IMG/VR virus record: IMGVR_UViG_3300021957_000327 | Coordinates: 1 to 22,965 of that record | Reading direction: 5' to 3' (one strand) | Source: a virus | DNA length: 22,965 nt | In this document: in pieces, positions 15,801-22,965 of the stretch | Numbering within the stretch: position 1 is the first letter of the stretch | How the letters are laid out: each line of letters starts with the position of its first letter | Program-made: the position numbers and the translations under genes | Notes under the pieces: generated by a model | Seen by the model: only the letters and a program-made list of their open reading frames with translations | What the model was told of the DNA's origin: nothing | The model's database searches: none

Positions 15801-18800
15801 GAGCGACGGCGCTGGCCTTATAGTAGATCGGGGTAGTGCAGCGGATGCGTCTATTACTTGGGATGAGACAAACGACAAGTTTACGGTCACAGACGAGTTC
15901 TATGCGCCGACGATAGCTGGAGACGATTTAGTTCTAAGGGAGTGGACTGGCAATTCTGCGTATGGGTCATTAGCGCACAAAGACCAATCTGGCGTTGAAT
16001 ACATGATCATTAGCCAAGACAACCACACCTTCATATCGGCGACGACAGGGTACGACGTAAAAATCAGGGGCGGAAATAACACCTCAACGCATGAGATTGT
16101 TGTCTACCCAGACCAAGATGCTACTGCAAGCGGAAATAAGATTTGGCATGGTGGCGACTTCACCTCCACGAACATAAGCAACTGGAACACAGCCTACACC
16201 TACAGCCAAGTCGGACACCTGCCGCTTGCAGGAGGCGCGCTTACTGGGGCTCTAACAACCACCGGAATAGATATTAATGGGTCTAGCGGCGATTCTATAT
16301 TAAGAATAAATCCTAATAATGGAAGTTCTTTAGACGCAGTGGCTCAGTGGAATGGCAACGCGCCTATTGGCAGTGAAGGCTTTGAGATTTGGTACGACAA
16401 TAGTGTCGGAGACGTTCATTTACATACAACGTACAACAATCCCGACGCCGCTATTCGCTTCCATACGAGGACAGGCACAAGCAAAGCCACATCTAATGAG
16501 CGGTTTGTTATTTCTGGCGATGGCGACTTCGACTTTAAAAGCGGAGATTTCAGCAATGTCGGCGCAATAGCAACGAGCGGCGATATTACTGTAGGTAGCA
16601 ACAGGAATATCAATCTGTCAGGCGACCTGAAGATGACAGGCACCGACAGCTATATCTGGGTGCCAAATACTTCAAGCGGCTTCACTGGTTTCTATAGTGT
16701 AGATAACGGTGTCGTTGCCCGTTATGAGAACAACACTAACGGCTGGGGCTTCATGGGTTCCCCAGAGGCAAACTATGCCGTTAAGGTGCATGGCGCTTTA
16801 TATGCAACGACAGATATACGATTCGACTCTGCCTTAAAACTAGGCGCTAACACAGTAATAGCGTCAACACGTCGTTTTTATGCTTCTAATGGTACAAGTT
16901 CAAAAGCGGCGTATTCGTTTGACGGTGATTCGGGAACGGGCATTAGTCGCACTGCGGCAGGCCGTATCGACTTCCTATCAAGCGGCGTTGTAAAGGCATA
17001 CATACGAACAGGTACAACTAACCCAATCAGCGACACAATGTATGTGGACGGTCAGCTTGGCGTGAACGGCCAAGTCGTGTGGTCAGGCGGCACTTCAGCA
17101 AATGCTAATGCAGCGTACGGCTGGGGAGATCACAGTACACAGGGGTATCTCACTGCGGAGGCTGACACTTTAGCCACAGTCACAGGGCGCGGGGCTACGA
17201 CTACAAATGCAATCAGTACGGGTGCTATTACTAGCAGTGGCACAAGCACGTTGGGCAACTTACGCTTAACCGACAGTTCTCGTATGGGCTTCGGCACTGT
17301 CAAAGCAGGCGGATCGGTAGGTCACAACAGTACGGATGAAGAGGGAATTTTCTGGCACACGGATAATGTTTACGGCATCTATCGCACTTCCGGTACGTGG
17401 GCGTCACCAAACTATCAGCAACTTAAACTGCGCTGGGCTACAGGCATTGAGCTAGACGGAGGCACTGCTTACGGAAAGTCTGGCGTCAACATTGTAAATG
17501 GCTCAGACCTTCAGATGGGCGGTACAACCTTCGTAGACTCTAGTCGTAACATAACGGCAGGCACTATCTCTAGTGGTGCTATTACAAGTACAGGCAATAT
17601 TAGTATTCCTGTTGCAAGTAAACTTTATTTTGATGGCGGTGTTCATACCTATATAAGTGAAGATATAGATGATAGGTTGCGTTTCTTTGTAGGTGGTGCT
17701 GAGTTTATGCGCTTCACCGAAACAACAAGCAATCTTGTTCACTTTTATCAAAACGTCAGTACAACTGGAAACCTTGTTGTAGGGGGAGATGTTACCGCTA
17801 CTGGATATCTACAGGCGACTAGCTATCTCTATACCCGAAATGATTTGCGCGTTTTAAATGCCGCAGGAACTGGTTGGACTACATGGGGTACAAGAAGCAA
17901 TGGTAATTACAATCTAAATGTAGGAACTATCTCCTCGGGCGCTATTACAGCAACAGGTAATATCACAACTTCCGGCAGCATTACTTCCACAGGAACCTTC
18001 ACAAGCACCAATCTGGCGGCAACAGGGACTGTAAGCGGCGATCAATTTAGAGCGAGTTTAGGAACTCAAAGCGCGCCAGCCTATACGTTCAAGAATGACG
18101 ACGACACAGGATTTTATGGCGGTGGAAATACAGTCTACGGCGTTACTGGTGGTCAAAAGCGTCTCACCTTAAACGCGTCAGGCGTATCTGCTCACAACGA
18201 TCTCATCGTTTTAACGGGCAAGCTGAAATTTGGCACCGTTGATGTTATCGATGCAAGTCGCAACATTTCGGCAAGTGCGATTACCGCAACCACACTAAAA
18301 GAAACTGACGGAGGTGACGGTTTTACTGAGATCGGCTCAAGTAACTTTGGTTATTTTAGCTGGGGTGTGGAGATAGCAAACCCAAGCGCCGGCTATCGTG
18401 CTATACGTTTCGCAGGGAAGAAAAAATACTTTGTACTAGAGGCCGACGTACTAGGCACTAGCAACGCTAACCACACCGGTATGTTCTGGGGCAACGCCGA
18501 TGGCACCTCGATCTATGCAGGAAGCACAACGGGTTATAAAACCACTCACCAAAACACAAGCTCATTTCACATACGAGACATCAACGGCAACGCAAACCAA
18601 GAGACATATAACCCTGGATTCTCACCGAGCGACGGTGCATGGCACCATCAGAAGATTGCAGCAACGCCTGACGGATACGTGCGAGTCTGGATTGACGGCG
18701 ATCTGAAGTTTGAGGAGACGGGATACATACCTTCAGCCGCAGGTTATCTCGGATTTATTAATTATCAAGGGACTTTGCGCTTTGCCAATATTCGTTGCCG

Positions 18801-21800
18801 AACAATTAACGAGGATGAGTCGCAGCACTTTAGCAATAAAATCACGAGTGCCTCTGCACCGTATGCTAGTGGCGATCGCTTTATCAAGATTGCAAACAAC
18901 ACTGCTAGTGCAGCGGGAACTCTTGTTACAGCGGACAATGGCAATACATGGCTAAACGCGGACGGCGGGAAAGACTTGTGGCTCAACTGGTACTCACTAA
19001 ATAGTCCGGCAAGCAAAGCCGATTTGCAAGTAGGAAATGGATCGGGCGGCGCTTCAATCTTAACCGTTGCCGGTACTAATAACAGAGTCGGAATTAACGA
19101 CAGCTCTCCATCTTTTTCCTTAGATGTTAACGGCAGTATGAGAATTACTGGCGATGCCTTGACGAGTACGCTGTCCGTAGGCTCACAGATTGGCAGTCGA
19201 TCCAACGCTTTGAGCGTAGATAACAATGATAACTCTAGTCCAATCGCGGCAAAAAGTGAACAAGCAACCGTGTTTAGTGTACTTCCGTGGGATTCTGGCG
19301 AGACGTATATTGCAAGCGGCATTTATTATGACGACGGATCGTGGGTTCATGCGTCAGCAAACACTAAAAACTGTTTGCTTAGGATTGGTGGCGACAAAGT
19401 AAGCTGGTATTCCTCTGATAATAGTTCTGGCAGTTGGAACGTCGCTTCGGATCAAATTCTATGGGACAGCACGGGAGTTTGGAAAAACGCCGTAGACACA
19501 GGAAGTGCAATTACGTCAGGTGGCGCAGTTACAGCGGGTAACGGATCGACTTCACTAGGTTACTACGTCGGTACAACTCAGGTCATCCAAGGTTCGACGC
19601 GCAATTTATTAAATATTGGCACAGCGTCGTTAGGCAAAACGACAATCAAGCCAAGCGGTTACATAAACAGCCCCACTGACCACGCGGCTCTTAACATTGG
19701 TCGCGCTAGTGGCGGTGAGACTCGTGCGATTGATATTTGGGGGGACTGGAGTTCAGGGGAAAGTAAGTCGATAACCGCGAACTACGGTACGTCCACGACT
19801 GCAATGGTCGGTCAGATAAACTTTGCTCACAAACCGACATCCAACACTACGGGGTCAAGTATTCGGTTCGGCAAGCTATTCCACGGAGGAGATTCGTCGC
19901 TCTACACAATGGAATTGCACAGCGAAAGCACTTCGCTTGGCTACTTAAACATCAATCGCGATATGGTGCAGCTTGGACAAGACAGCACCTATACAGGAAC
20001 GTATGCGACTATAGGGTTTGGCGGCAGAACCAACGGGTATAACAGAGTTTTTGGTTCCACCGGCACTGCCGATGGTCTTTTCCTTGCCTCAGCAACAGGT
20101 AGAGGAGTATTTGTTAGAACAAATGGTGCTAGCACAGACACATTCAGCTTTACCGCCGCAGGCGCTTTTCAAGTTGCTGGCACAACCGTCATCGACTCTA
20201 GCCGCAACATCACAGCAGGCGCCATCGCCGCAACTTCGGTTGACAGTGGTGGAGCGGTAACTGGTAGTAGCTTTACAGCAGATCAGGGCAATAGAACTGT
20301 AGCAATCAGCAACGGCACCATGACAATGAAAGGTAGCACCGGAGGGTGGGCGTTTGGTCTATACGCTCTTGGTAGCTCAAATACTAATCATGGAGGCTTT
20401 GGCTTTTATGGAGGCGCTGACGCGTTTACCTATTACTATATTGGAGCAAGTTATAACAACCCCACCAACTTTAGGTTCTATAAAAGTGGTCAGCTAAACA
20501 TAGGAACCAACACGATCCTAGATTCCAGCCGCAACCTGACCAATATCGGCACCATCTCCTCAGGCGCTATTACTAGCAGTGGCTCGGTAACAGCAACCAC
20601 AATTAACAACGCAACGGGAGCCGTTCTTAATTTAGGTAACAGCACCTACACAATAATAAACAACCCAGAAAACAGTGTTGCTTTGTATTTGGGAGACAGC
20701 GCCGACAGAAGCAACTATTACCAAAACAACGTTCATCACTTTAGGCACACAAACGCCACTACTTATTATTTAAGTTTGGACGGTACAGGAGCAAACATCC
20801 GTTCGGGCGGACTACAAATCAGCGGAACGGAAACCATCTCATCAACGCGCCGATTTTACGCATCTAATGGAACATCGGTAAAAGCCGCCTATTCTTTTTC
20901 TGACGAGACAAATACAGGATGGTACAAGCCAGCCGCAGGCGAGATCAAATTCATAGGTCAAAGCGTTGAACGCTTGCATATTACTAGCTCAGGCGAAGTG
21001 CAAGTTACCGATGGCCAATTAAGAATTACTAACGATGCCACGTCCGTTGACGCGCTAATCATGGGTAGCGGCACACAAACCGCATACACGAACGTTATTT
21101 GGTCGAGTAACAGCGGCACAGCGCAAATATGGAAAGCAGGAAGTCTCTACACCTCTTATGGTGGTACGAGCGCCATGAACATCTACAACAGTAACGGCAA
21201 GATTTCTTTTCATCCTTTCGGAACTGCAAACGTCGTGGAGATCGATGCTAGCTCTCTCGCTTTGGGCGCTGGAAAAACGATTAGGATGCTAAGTACAAGC
21301 AGCACCCTTATTTCTCACGGATCTTATACAGATGCGATTGGCTATAACGCAAGTTATGGAACCTATATCGGTGCGGGCAGTCGGTATGTGTATTCTGGAA
21401 GCTCATCAACGGGTAACGGCGGCTCTCACCCTTATTATTCTAATGGCGCAACAATCTCAAACATTACACACGACGCAGGCCAGATTAACAACTCGTATGC
21501 AGGCCAGCATTATATTAACGTCGGGAATACAGGTAACGGAGGTTTGCGCGTATCAGGAAGCGCTACAAGCGGCCCTCAAATCGGCATTCTCTCTACTGCA
21601 ACAGGTGGCACGCAGTGGCAGTTAATCTCTAACGGCTCGGGCAATACTGACGGCGCTGGTCGTTTACAGATCTGGAATTCAACTAACAGCCACGCCGCCG
21701 CGACGTTTGGTCAAAATGGTGCAACACCAATAAAATTTTATAACAATAAGTTTTTGTTAGCAGCTTCAAATATTGGCATTGGAAAAGAAGCGAGACCTGA

Positions 21801-22683
21801 GGGTGCTATTTCCTCATCAATTTACAACTTCAAAAATGGCCTTTTCTGGCACAATAACTCCAGTGGTGACTATGGGATTTTCAGAACAGCAGATGGATGG
21901 TCAAGCCCAACTTACTCGCAGTTAAGAATTCAGTGGACTACCGGAATCATACTTGATGGTGGATCGGCGTACGGTAAGTCTGGCGTAAATATTGTTGGTG
22001 GCTCAGACCTACAGATGAACGGCACAACCGTCATCGACTCTAGCACTAACGGCGTATTCAACAACCTTCGCGCAGACGGCGGCAACCTCATCATGGGCGA
22101 TGAGGCGTATTCTACTAGTGCCGATTATGTGGGAATGAAAACCTCTAACATGAGTGGCTCTAGCGACTACATGATCATTTCGGGATTAAGTGACGGAAAC
22201 ACCTATTTAAGCGCAAAAAATGGCGCGAAGGTGTTTGTCCGTGGAGGTGGCAATAACGGATCTAACGAATTAGAGGTGACTGACAGCACTTTTATAAGGG
22301 CGACCACGAGCAACTTTTACTGCACTGGCAATGTCACTGCGTTTTACTCATCCGACAAATCCCTCAAAGAAAATATCCGCGTCATAGACAGGCCAATCGA
22401 AAAGATTAAACAGATCCGTGGCGTCTATTTTGATTGGACAGATGATTACATCAAAGGGCAGTCTGGCGACGGCCAATTACACGTTCGAAAGGATGATGTT
22501 GGCATCATCGCTCAGGAAGTAAAACCTGTACTTGATGAAGTCGTTACGACTCGTGAAGACGGCACTCTAGCTGTTAGATACGAAAAAATGGTTGCCCTTT
22601 GTATTGAGGCAATTAAAGAGCAACAAGATCAGATTGATTCATTAAAAACCATCATAGAGGAAATGAAAAATGGCAATAACTAA
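12865..22683 (+). CDS. Giant tail-tip/fibre fusion: gpJ-like protein with S74 chaperone end
   Basis: 3,272 aa from the ATG at 12865, which follows AAGGAG (12853-12858) by six bases; a TTG at 12859 is unlikely. Residues 1-50 are hydrophobic and Ala/Gly-rich. Residues 70-512 are gpJ-like central tip (IYGEALVSGPISFVGVAG, NPVWCLVDYLTDDRFGMDI, GVNISVGDRVNVTLS). About 521-620 is a fibronectin III-like domain. Residues 643-682 are four 10-residue repeats. From about 690 to 3150 is a Ser/Thr/Gly/Asn-rich fibre of beta repeats (ITSSG, DSSRNIT, AYSF...TG) with YGWGDHSTQGYL near 1415 and a lectin-like domain at about 1816-1982. The end is an S74 chaperone with S3163 and K3168 in SDKSLK, then a coiled coil. 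It binds the host receptor; after cleavage a mature protein of about 3,162 aa remains. In lambda J is 1,132 aa and the side fibre a separate gene. Confidence 0.93.
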   Translation: MPSAVAATVTFLKTVGLAVGGLTISGGTALAIGAATVVAGAIAAQKLISSLYSVPSLDSDSSRQATVRGTVEPQKLIYGEALVSGPISFVGVAGTDNRDLYHSIVLAGHPSDSISDIYFDDERIQSAHINGSGNVTTGVFGPKDGTTICVIRKLTGGQTTADSVLDGAFNTINSSEHIGTNLTYIVTKFTLTENSQETWDKFLPNDIKALVKGKKVYDPRQDSTSTHYDASVGVSTQRSTNSATWAWSDNPVWCLVDYLTDDRFGMDIDLDRIDLSKAVDAADICDVAVSVPGGGESRYTCNGVIFGTATHKANINKILSSMNGMLTYTNGKYVIRAGAFESVGTGMTLTEDHMTGPVKLKTSFERNERFNTITGTFVDPEKNFKEIEFPKVQITSALTRDNSEELTRELKLSMTNSRYMAQRIAHKLIQLSDLQKVLTFPTNLAGVNISVGDRVNVTLSEFGYTNKTFVCLGWTLSESGSGGVNLTLREDDSSSYSDLAVSGYSTVTPAGGIQQGFFGVPDPSGLSATAHVESIELDWTNPANMTGIIAIEVFASPNSSWSSAVKIGETIGTQFVHDESNGVDPIVENDQRYYWVRARRFPSGEGSDAVSDRNPDSDTSTIQATKGALGDLSGLDTVGDSQIDDNAVTNRTIADDAVDTDQINDGAVDTDQIANDAVDITKIANTLETTNFSTTNGTGWQIKTDGTATFNDVNVRGEVVATQLNVQDATISGSLKANELSDGIVKITSVSQEVWNEIESRVGSTTGSTGFFEAASGNLTGGDLTLTTASTKAHATGQTVYFELDAVYFWSSATSVSGNDLLLDVKFQHSTDNVTYTTVNTTQITVERHNYFNGFMYDIDNSVQYQLTGLAAGNYYFRVSLEPVGATPNAFSIAYLGVPVSFEVNEIGTGSVSTGGNADTLDNLDSTAFLRSNTNDTFDGDLTITGQLILNGSIDQYNVTDLDVTDKTITVNSGNTQSLSDGAGLIVDRGSAADASITWDETNDKFTVTDEFYAPTIAGDDLVLREWTGNSAYGSLAHKDQSGVEYMIISQDNHTFISATTGYDVKIRGGNNTSTHEIVVYPDQDATASGNKIWHGGDFTSTNISNWNTAYTYSQVGHLPLAGGALTGALTTTGIDINGSSGDSILRINPNNGSSLDAVAQWNGNAPIGSEGFEIWYDNSVGDVHLHTTYNNPDAAIRFHTRTGTSKATSNERFVISGDGDFDFKSGDFSNVGAIATSGDITVGSNRNINLSGDLKMTGTDSYIWVPNTSSGFTGFYSVDNGVVARYENNTNGWGFMGSPEANYAVKVHGALYATTDIRFDSALKLGANTVIASTRRFYASNGTSSKAAYSFDGDSGTGISRTAAGRIDFLSSGVVKAYIRTGTTNPISDTMYVDGQLGVNGQVVWSGGTSANANAAYGWGDHSTQGYLTAEADTLATVTGRGATTTNAISTGAITSSGTSTLGNLRLTDSSRMGFGTVKAGGSVGHNSTDEEGIFWHTDNVYGIYRTSGTWASPNYQQLKLRWATGIELDGGTAYGKSGVNIVNGSDLQMGGTTFVDSSRNITAGTISSGAITSTGNISIPVASKLYFDGGVHTYISEDIDDRLRFFVGGAEFMRFTETTSNLVHFYQNVSTTGNLVVGGDVTATGYLQATSYLYTRNDLRVLNAAGTGWTTWGTRSNGNYNLNVGTISSGAITATGNITTSGSITSTGTFTSTNLAATGTVSGDQFRASLGTQSAPAYTFKNDDDTGFYGGGNTVYGVTGGQKRLTLNASGVSAHNDLIVLTGKLKFGTVDVIDASRNISASAITATTLKETDGGDGFTEIGSSNFGYFSWGVEIANPSAGYRAIRFAGKKKYFVLEADVLGTSNANHTGMFWGNADGTSIYAGSTTGYKTTHQNTSSFHIRDINGNANQETYNPGFSPSDGAWHHQKIAATPDGYVRVWIDGDLKFEETGYIPSAAGYLGFINYQGTLRFANIRCRTINEDESQHFSNKITSASAPYASGDRFIKIANNTASAAGTLVTADNGNTWLNADGGKDLWLNWYSLNSPASKADLQVGNGSGGASILTVAGTNNRVGINDSSPSFSLDVNGSMRITGDALTSTLSVGSQIGSRSNALSVDNNDNSSPIAAKSEQATVFSVLPWDSGETYIASGIYYDDGSWVHASANTKNCLLRIGGDKVSWYSSDNSSGSWNVASDQILWDSTGVWKNAVDTGSAITSGGAVTAGNGSTSLGYYVGTTQVIQGSTRNLLNIGTASLGKTTIKPSGYINSPTDHAALNIGRASGGETRAIDIWGDWSSGESKSITANYGTSTTAMVGQINFAHKPTSNTTGSSIRFGKLFHGGDSSLYTMELHSESTSLGYLNINRDMVQLGQDSTYTGTYATIGFGGRTNGYNRVFGSTGTADGLFLASATGRGVFVRTNGASTDTFSFTAAGAFQVAGTTVIDSSRNITAGAIAATSVDSGGAVTGSSFTADQGNRTVAISNGTMTMKGSTGGWAFGLYALGSSNTNHGGFGFYGGADAFTYYYIGASYNNPTNFRFYKSGQLNIGTNTILDSSRNLTNIGTISSGAITSSGSVTATTINNATGAVLNLGNSTYTIINNPENSVALYLGDSADRSNYYQNNVHHFRHTNATTYYLSLDGTGANIRSGGLQISGTETISSTRRFYASNGTSVKAAYSFSDETNTGWYKPAAGEIKFIGQSVERLHITSSGEVQVTDGQLRITNDATSVDALIMGSGTQTAYTNVIWSSNSGTAQIWKAGSLYTSYGGTSAMNIYNSNGKISFHPFGTANVVEIDASSLALGAGKTIRMLSTSSTLISHGSYTDAIGYNASYGTYIGAGSRYVYSGSSSTGNGGSHPYYSNGATISNITHDAGQINNSYAGQHYINVGNTGNGGLRVSGSATSGPQIGILSTATGGTQWQLISNGSGNTDGAGRLQIWNSTNSHAAATFGQNGATPIKFYNNKFLLAASNIGIGKEARPEGAISSSIYNFKNGLFWHNNSSGDYGIFRTADGWSSPTYSQLRIQWTTGIILDGGSAYGKSGVNIVGGSDLQMNGTTVIDSSTNGVFNNLRADGGNLIMGDEAYSTSADYVGMKTSNMSGSSDYMIISGLSDGNTYLSAKNGAKVFVRGGGNNGSNELEVTDSTFIRATTSNFYCTGNVTAFYSSDKSLKENIRVIDRPIEKIKQIRGVYFDWTDDYIKGQSGDGQLHVRKDDVGIIAQEVKPVLDEVVTTREDGTLAVRYEKMVALCIEAIKEQQDQIDSLKTIIEEMKNGNN
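14791..14910 (+). repeat. Four in-frame 30-bp repeats (10-residue units) in the tip-fibre hinge
   Basis: Units at 14791, 14821, 14851 and 14881 encode IDDNAVTNRT, IADDAVDTDQ, INDGAVDTDQ and IANDAVDITK, each exactly 30 bases, with I at position 1, D or N at 3 and A-V at 5-6 always kept. They lie between the fibronectin-like domain and the fibre. Similar I-x-D-G-A-V strings occur in many phage tail proteins and probably form a trimeric stalk. Silent bases differ between copies, so they are not recent duplications, apart from the likeness of units 2 and 3. Confidence 0.8.
16861..16986 (+). repeat. Fibre module A, copy 1 (RRFYASNG / AYSF type)
   Basis: Encodes STRRFYASNGTSSKAAYSF, then D-x-D-S-G-T-G-I and a strand ending FLSSG. 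It matches copy 3 (20839-20994) nearly residue for residue over its first 19 amino acids, although most wobble bases differ. The motif 'AYSF, acidic, TG, then a G-x-I-x-F strand' is a common phage fibre repeat. Confidence 0.75.
17344..17550 (+). repeat. Fibre module B, copy 1 (GIFWH...YGKSGVNIV)
   Basis: Sixty-nine residues beginning GIFWH and containing TAYGKSGVNIVNGSDLQM. They align with 21838-22050 (71 residues) with 46 identities by hand count and one two-residue gap. Bases differ at many silent sites. The two copies are about 4.3 kb apart in the same gene. Confidence 0.8.
18061..18183 (+). repeat. Fibre module A, copy 2 (AYTF type)
   Basis: Encodes SAPAYTFKNDDDTGFYGGGN followed by TVYGVTGG, QKRLTLNASG. 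It has the same order as module A copies 1 and 3 (aromatic-rich strand, acidic turn, T-G, strand, then L-x-[LI]-x-[AS]-S-G), but lacks RRFYASNG. This is the most divergent of the three. Confidence 0.6.
18310..18812 (+). other. Lectin-like (LamG/concanavalin-type) domain within the fibre
   Basis: Residues about 1816-1982 of the tip-fibre protein break the repeat pattern. They read as a compact jelly-roll domain: YFVLEADVLGTSNANHTGMF, a loop, SSFHIRDINGNANQETYNPG, then the diagnostic GAWHHQKIAATPDGYVRVWI-DGDL pattern and GYLGFINYQGTLRFANIRCR. The 'W-H-x-[IV]-x-[VI]...-[VR]-V-W-I-D-G' string is typical of LamG and related carbohydrate-binding folds. A role in binding surface glycan is inference. 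Confidence 0.6.
20179..20202 (+). repeat. Exact 24-bp repeat in the fibre, copy 1 (second copy 22021-22044)
   Basis: The bases 20179-20202, encoding GTTVIDSS, occur identically at 22021-22044. This is the only long perfect DNA repeat I found in the fibre; related versions at 17521-17544, 18235-18258 and 20506-20529 differ at several bases. It may mark more recent exchange or a recombination point. Confidence 0.7.
20839..20994 (+). repeat. Fibre module A, copy 3 (RRFYASNG / AYSF type)
   Basis: Encodes STRRFYASNGTSVKAAYSF, then D-E-T-N-T-G-W-Y and AAGEIKF, ending with ERLHITSSG. The first part is nearly identical in protein to 16861-16986, with different codons. The ending resembles that of copy 2. 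Confidence 0.75.
21838..22050 (+). repeat. Fibre module B, copy 2 (GLFWH...YGKSGVNIV)
   Basis: Seventy-one residues aligning with 17344-17550, including SAYGKSGVNIVGGSDLQM and GTTVIDSS. It lies just before the S74 region. The final 24-bp stretch (22021-22044) is shared exactly with 20179-20202, so this copy is a mosaic of module B and a third fibre segment. Confidence 0.8.
22342..22680 (+). other. S74 intramolecular chaperone (self-cleaving) domain
   Basis: The last 110 or so residues of the tip-fibre protein. FYSSDKSLKENIRVID holds the S74 signature; S3163 (nt 22351) and K3168 (nt 22366) are five residues apart, as are Ser911 and Lys916 of the phage K1F endosialidase. GVYFDWTDDY, DDVGIIAQEVKPVLDEVVTT, RYEKMVALCIEAIKEQQDQI and a coiled-coil end follow the family order. 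It should trimerise the fibre, fold it, then cut itself off before S3163. Confidence 0.9.
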
Positions 22684-22939
22684 CACACGAACAGTACAGC
22701 GTTGCGAAGTATACCCAGCTCAGGAAGGTGATGATCCGACTGTTATGGTGGTTTATAACCATACGTTTGACGACTCAACAGACGACGCTTTGCCGGTAAC
22801 TACTAATTTGGTTAAGCATCTTTCTCGATATGAGCCGCTACCTATGGATGCTGAAGAAGGCGCAGAGCGCACAGCCACAGATGTCACCGGAGAGGATCAG
22901 CTGGTGCAGGATATTTGCGCTGCGCTTTGGACTGATTAA
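22670..22939 (+). CDS. Small conserved phage protein after the fibre (hypothetical)
   Basis: 89 aa, function unknown. It starts MAITNTRTVQRCEVYPA, continues DPTVMVVYNHTFDDSTDDAL and PVTTNLVKHLSRYE, and ends VTGEDQLVQDICAALWTD. I recognise this layout (T-R-T-V-Q-R-x-E-V-Y-P, a D-D-S-x-D-x-x-L-P-V strand, and the T-G-E-D-Q-L-V-Q-D-I-C end) from marine phage genomes next to fibre genes; no activity is known to me. It is acidic, with no signal peptide or membrane segment. The ATG overlaps the fibre gene's last 14 bases and has GAGG about nine bases upstream. Its stop overlaps the next start (TAATG). A structural or fibre-linked role is a guess. Confidence 0.82.
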   Translation: MAITNTRTVQRCEVYPAQEGDDPTVMVVYNHTFDDSTDDALPVTTNLVKHLSRYEPLPMDAEEGAERTATDVTGEDQLVQDICAALWTD

Positions 22940-22965
22940 TGCCGTTACAGACATCGGGTGCTATT
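22939..22965 (+). CDS. Start of another gene, cut by the window edge
   Basis: The ATG at 22939 overlaps the previous stop codon (TAATG) and opens MPLQTSGAI, nine codons, before the window ends. This opening resembles small marine-phage proteins that begin MPLQTSG and continue with an I-S-L strand; they often sit beside the preceding protein. Nothing more can be said from 27 bases. Confidence 0.55.

Noticed and set aside
18765-19322. A 185-codon minus-strand open frame within the fibre gene
   Set aside because: It is antisense to the fibre, with no ribosome site or recognisable product; long antisense frames are expected opposite Ser/Thr/Gly-rich repeats.

Overview
This window is the packaging, head and tail (late structural) module of a tailed double-stranded DNA phage or prophage with a long, flexible, lambda-like tail (siphovirus). 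Every supported gene is on the + strand, and most are packed with 1-71 nt overlaps. The host cannot be read directly. Several tail-fibre motifs and the two genes at the right edge resemble proteins I associate with marine phages, so a marine bacterial host is plausible. The canonical A-AAA-AAC slip site and the strong Shine-Dalgarno sites fit a proteobacterial host. Both host statements are inference.

Layout. 1-215: non-coding leader with a 12-bp and a 24-bp tandem repeat. 216-2358: terminase small and large subunits, overlapping by 71 nt. 2365-4447: a head-tail joining protein (beta domain plus gpW-like tail) and a lambda-type portal. 4434-6920: one long gene fusing an unnamed N-terminal domain, a tudor-like domain, an HK97-type prohead protease and the major capsid protein; a good internal ribosome site at 5671-5687 could release the capsid part alone. 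6930-6955: an intrinsic terminator. 6967-7936: a small hypothetical protein, a head-tail attachment protein and a tail terminator. 7914-7942: a sigma70-like promoter. 7975-8902: tail tube and the two tail-assembly chaperones, the longer made by -1 frameshifting. 8847-11240: tape measure. 11240-12880: two tail-tip proteins and an NlpC/P60-like cysteine-peptidase-type protein. 12865-22683: a 3,272-residue protein fusing the gpJ-like central tail-tip protein with a long repetitive receptor-binding fibre ending in an S74 self-cleaving chaperone. 22670-22965: a small hypothetical gene and the first nine codons of another.

How it works together. Terminase fills the procapsid through the portal. The protease-capsid gene supplies shell, delta/scaffold and protease. 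gpW-like, FII-like and U-like proteins join head to tail. The tube, chaperones and tape measure build a tail estimated at about 120 nm. The Dit/L/K/J-like proteins form the tip and the fibre recognises the host. The terminator after the capsid gene and the promoter before the tube gene suggest that low-copy connector genes are read only by read-through.

There is no sign of a defence island, CRISPR array, tRNA, insertion sequence or integrase. The most notable points are the five-part capsid fusion with a possible nested start, the giant tip-fibre fusion with a lectin-like insert, the unannotated GT frameshift product, and the repeats before the terminase genes. Functions are assigned from remembered family features and visible motifs; no search was run.
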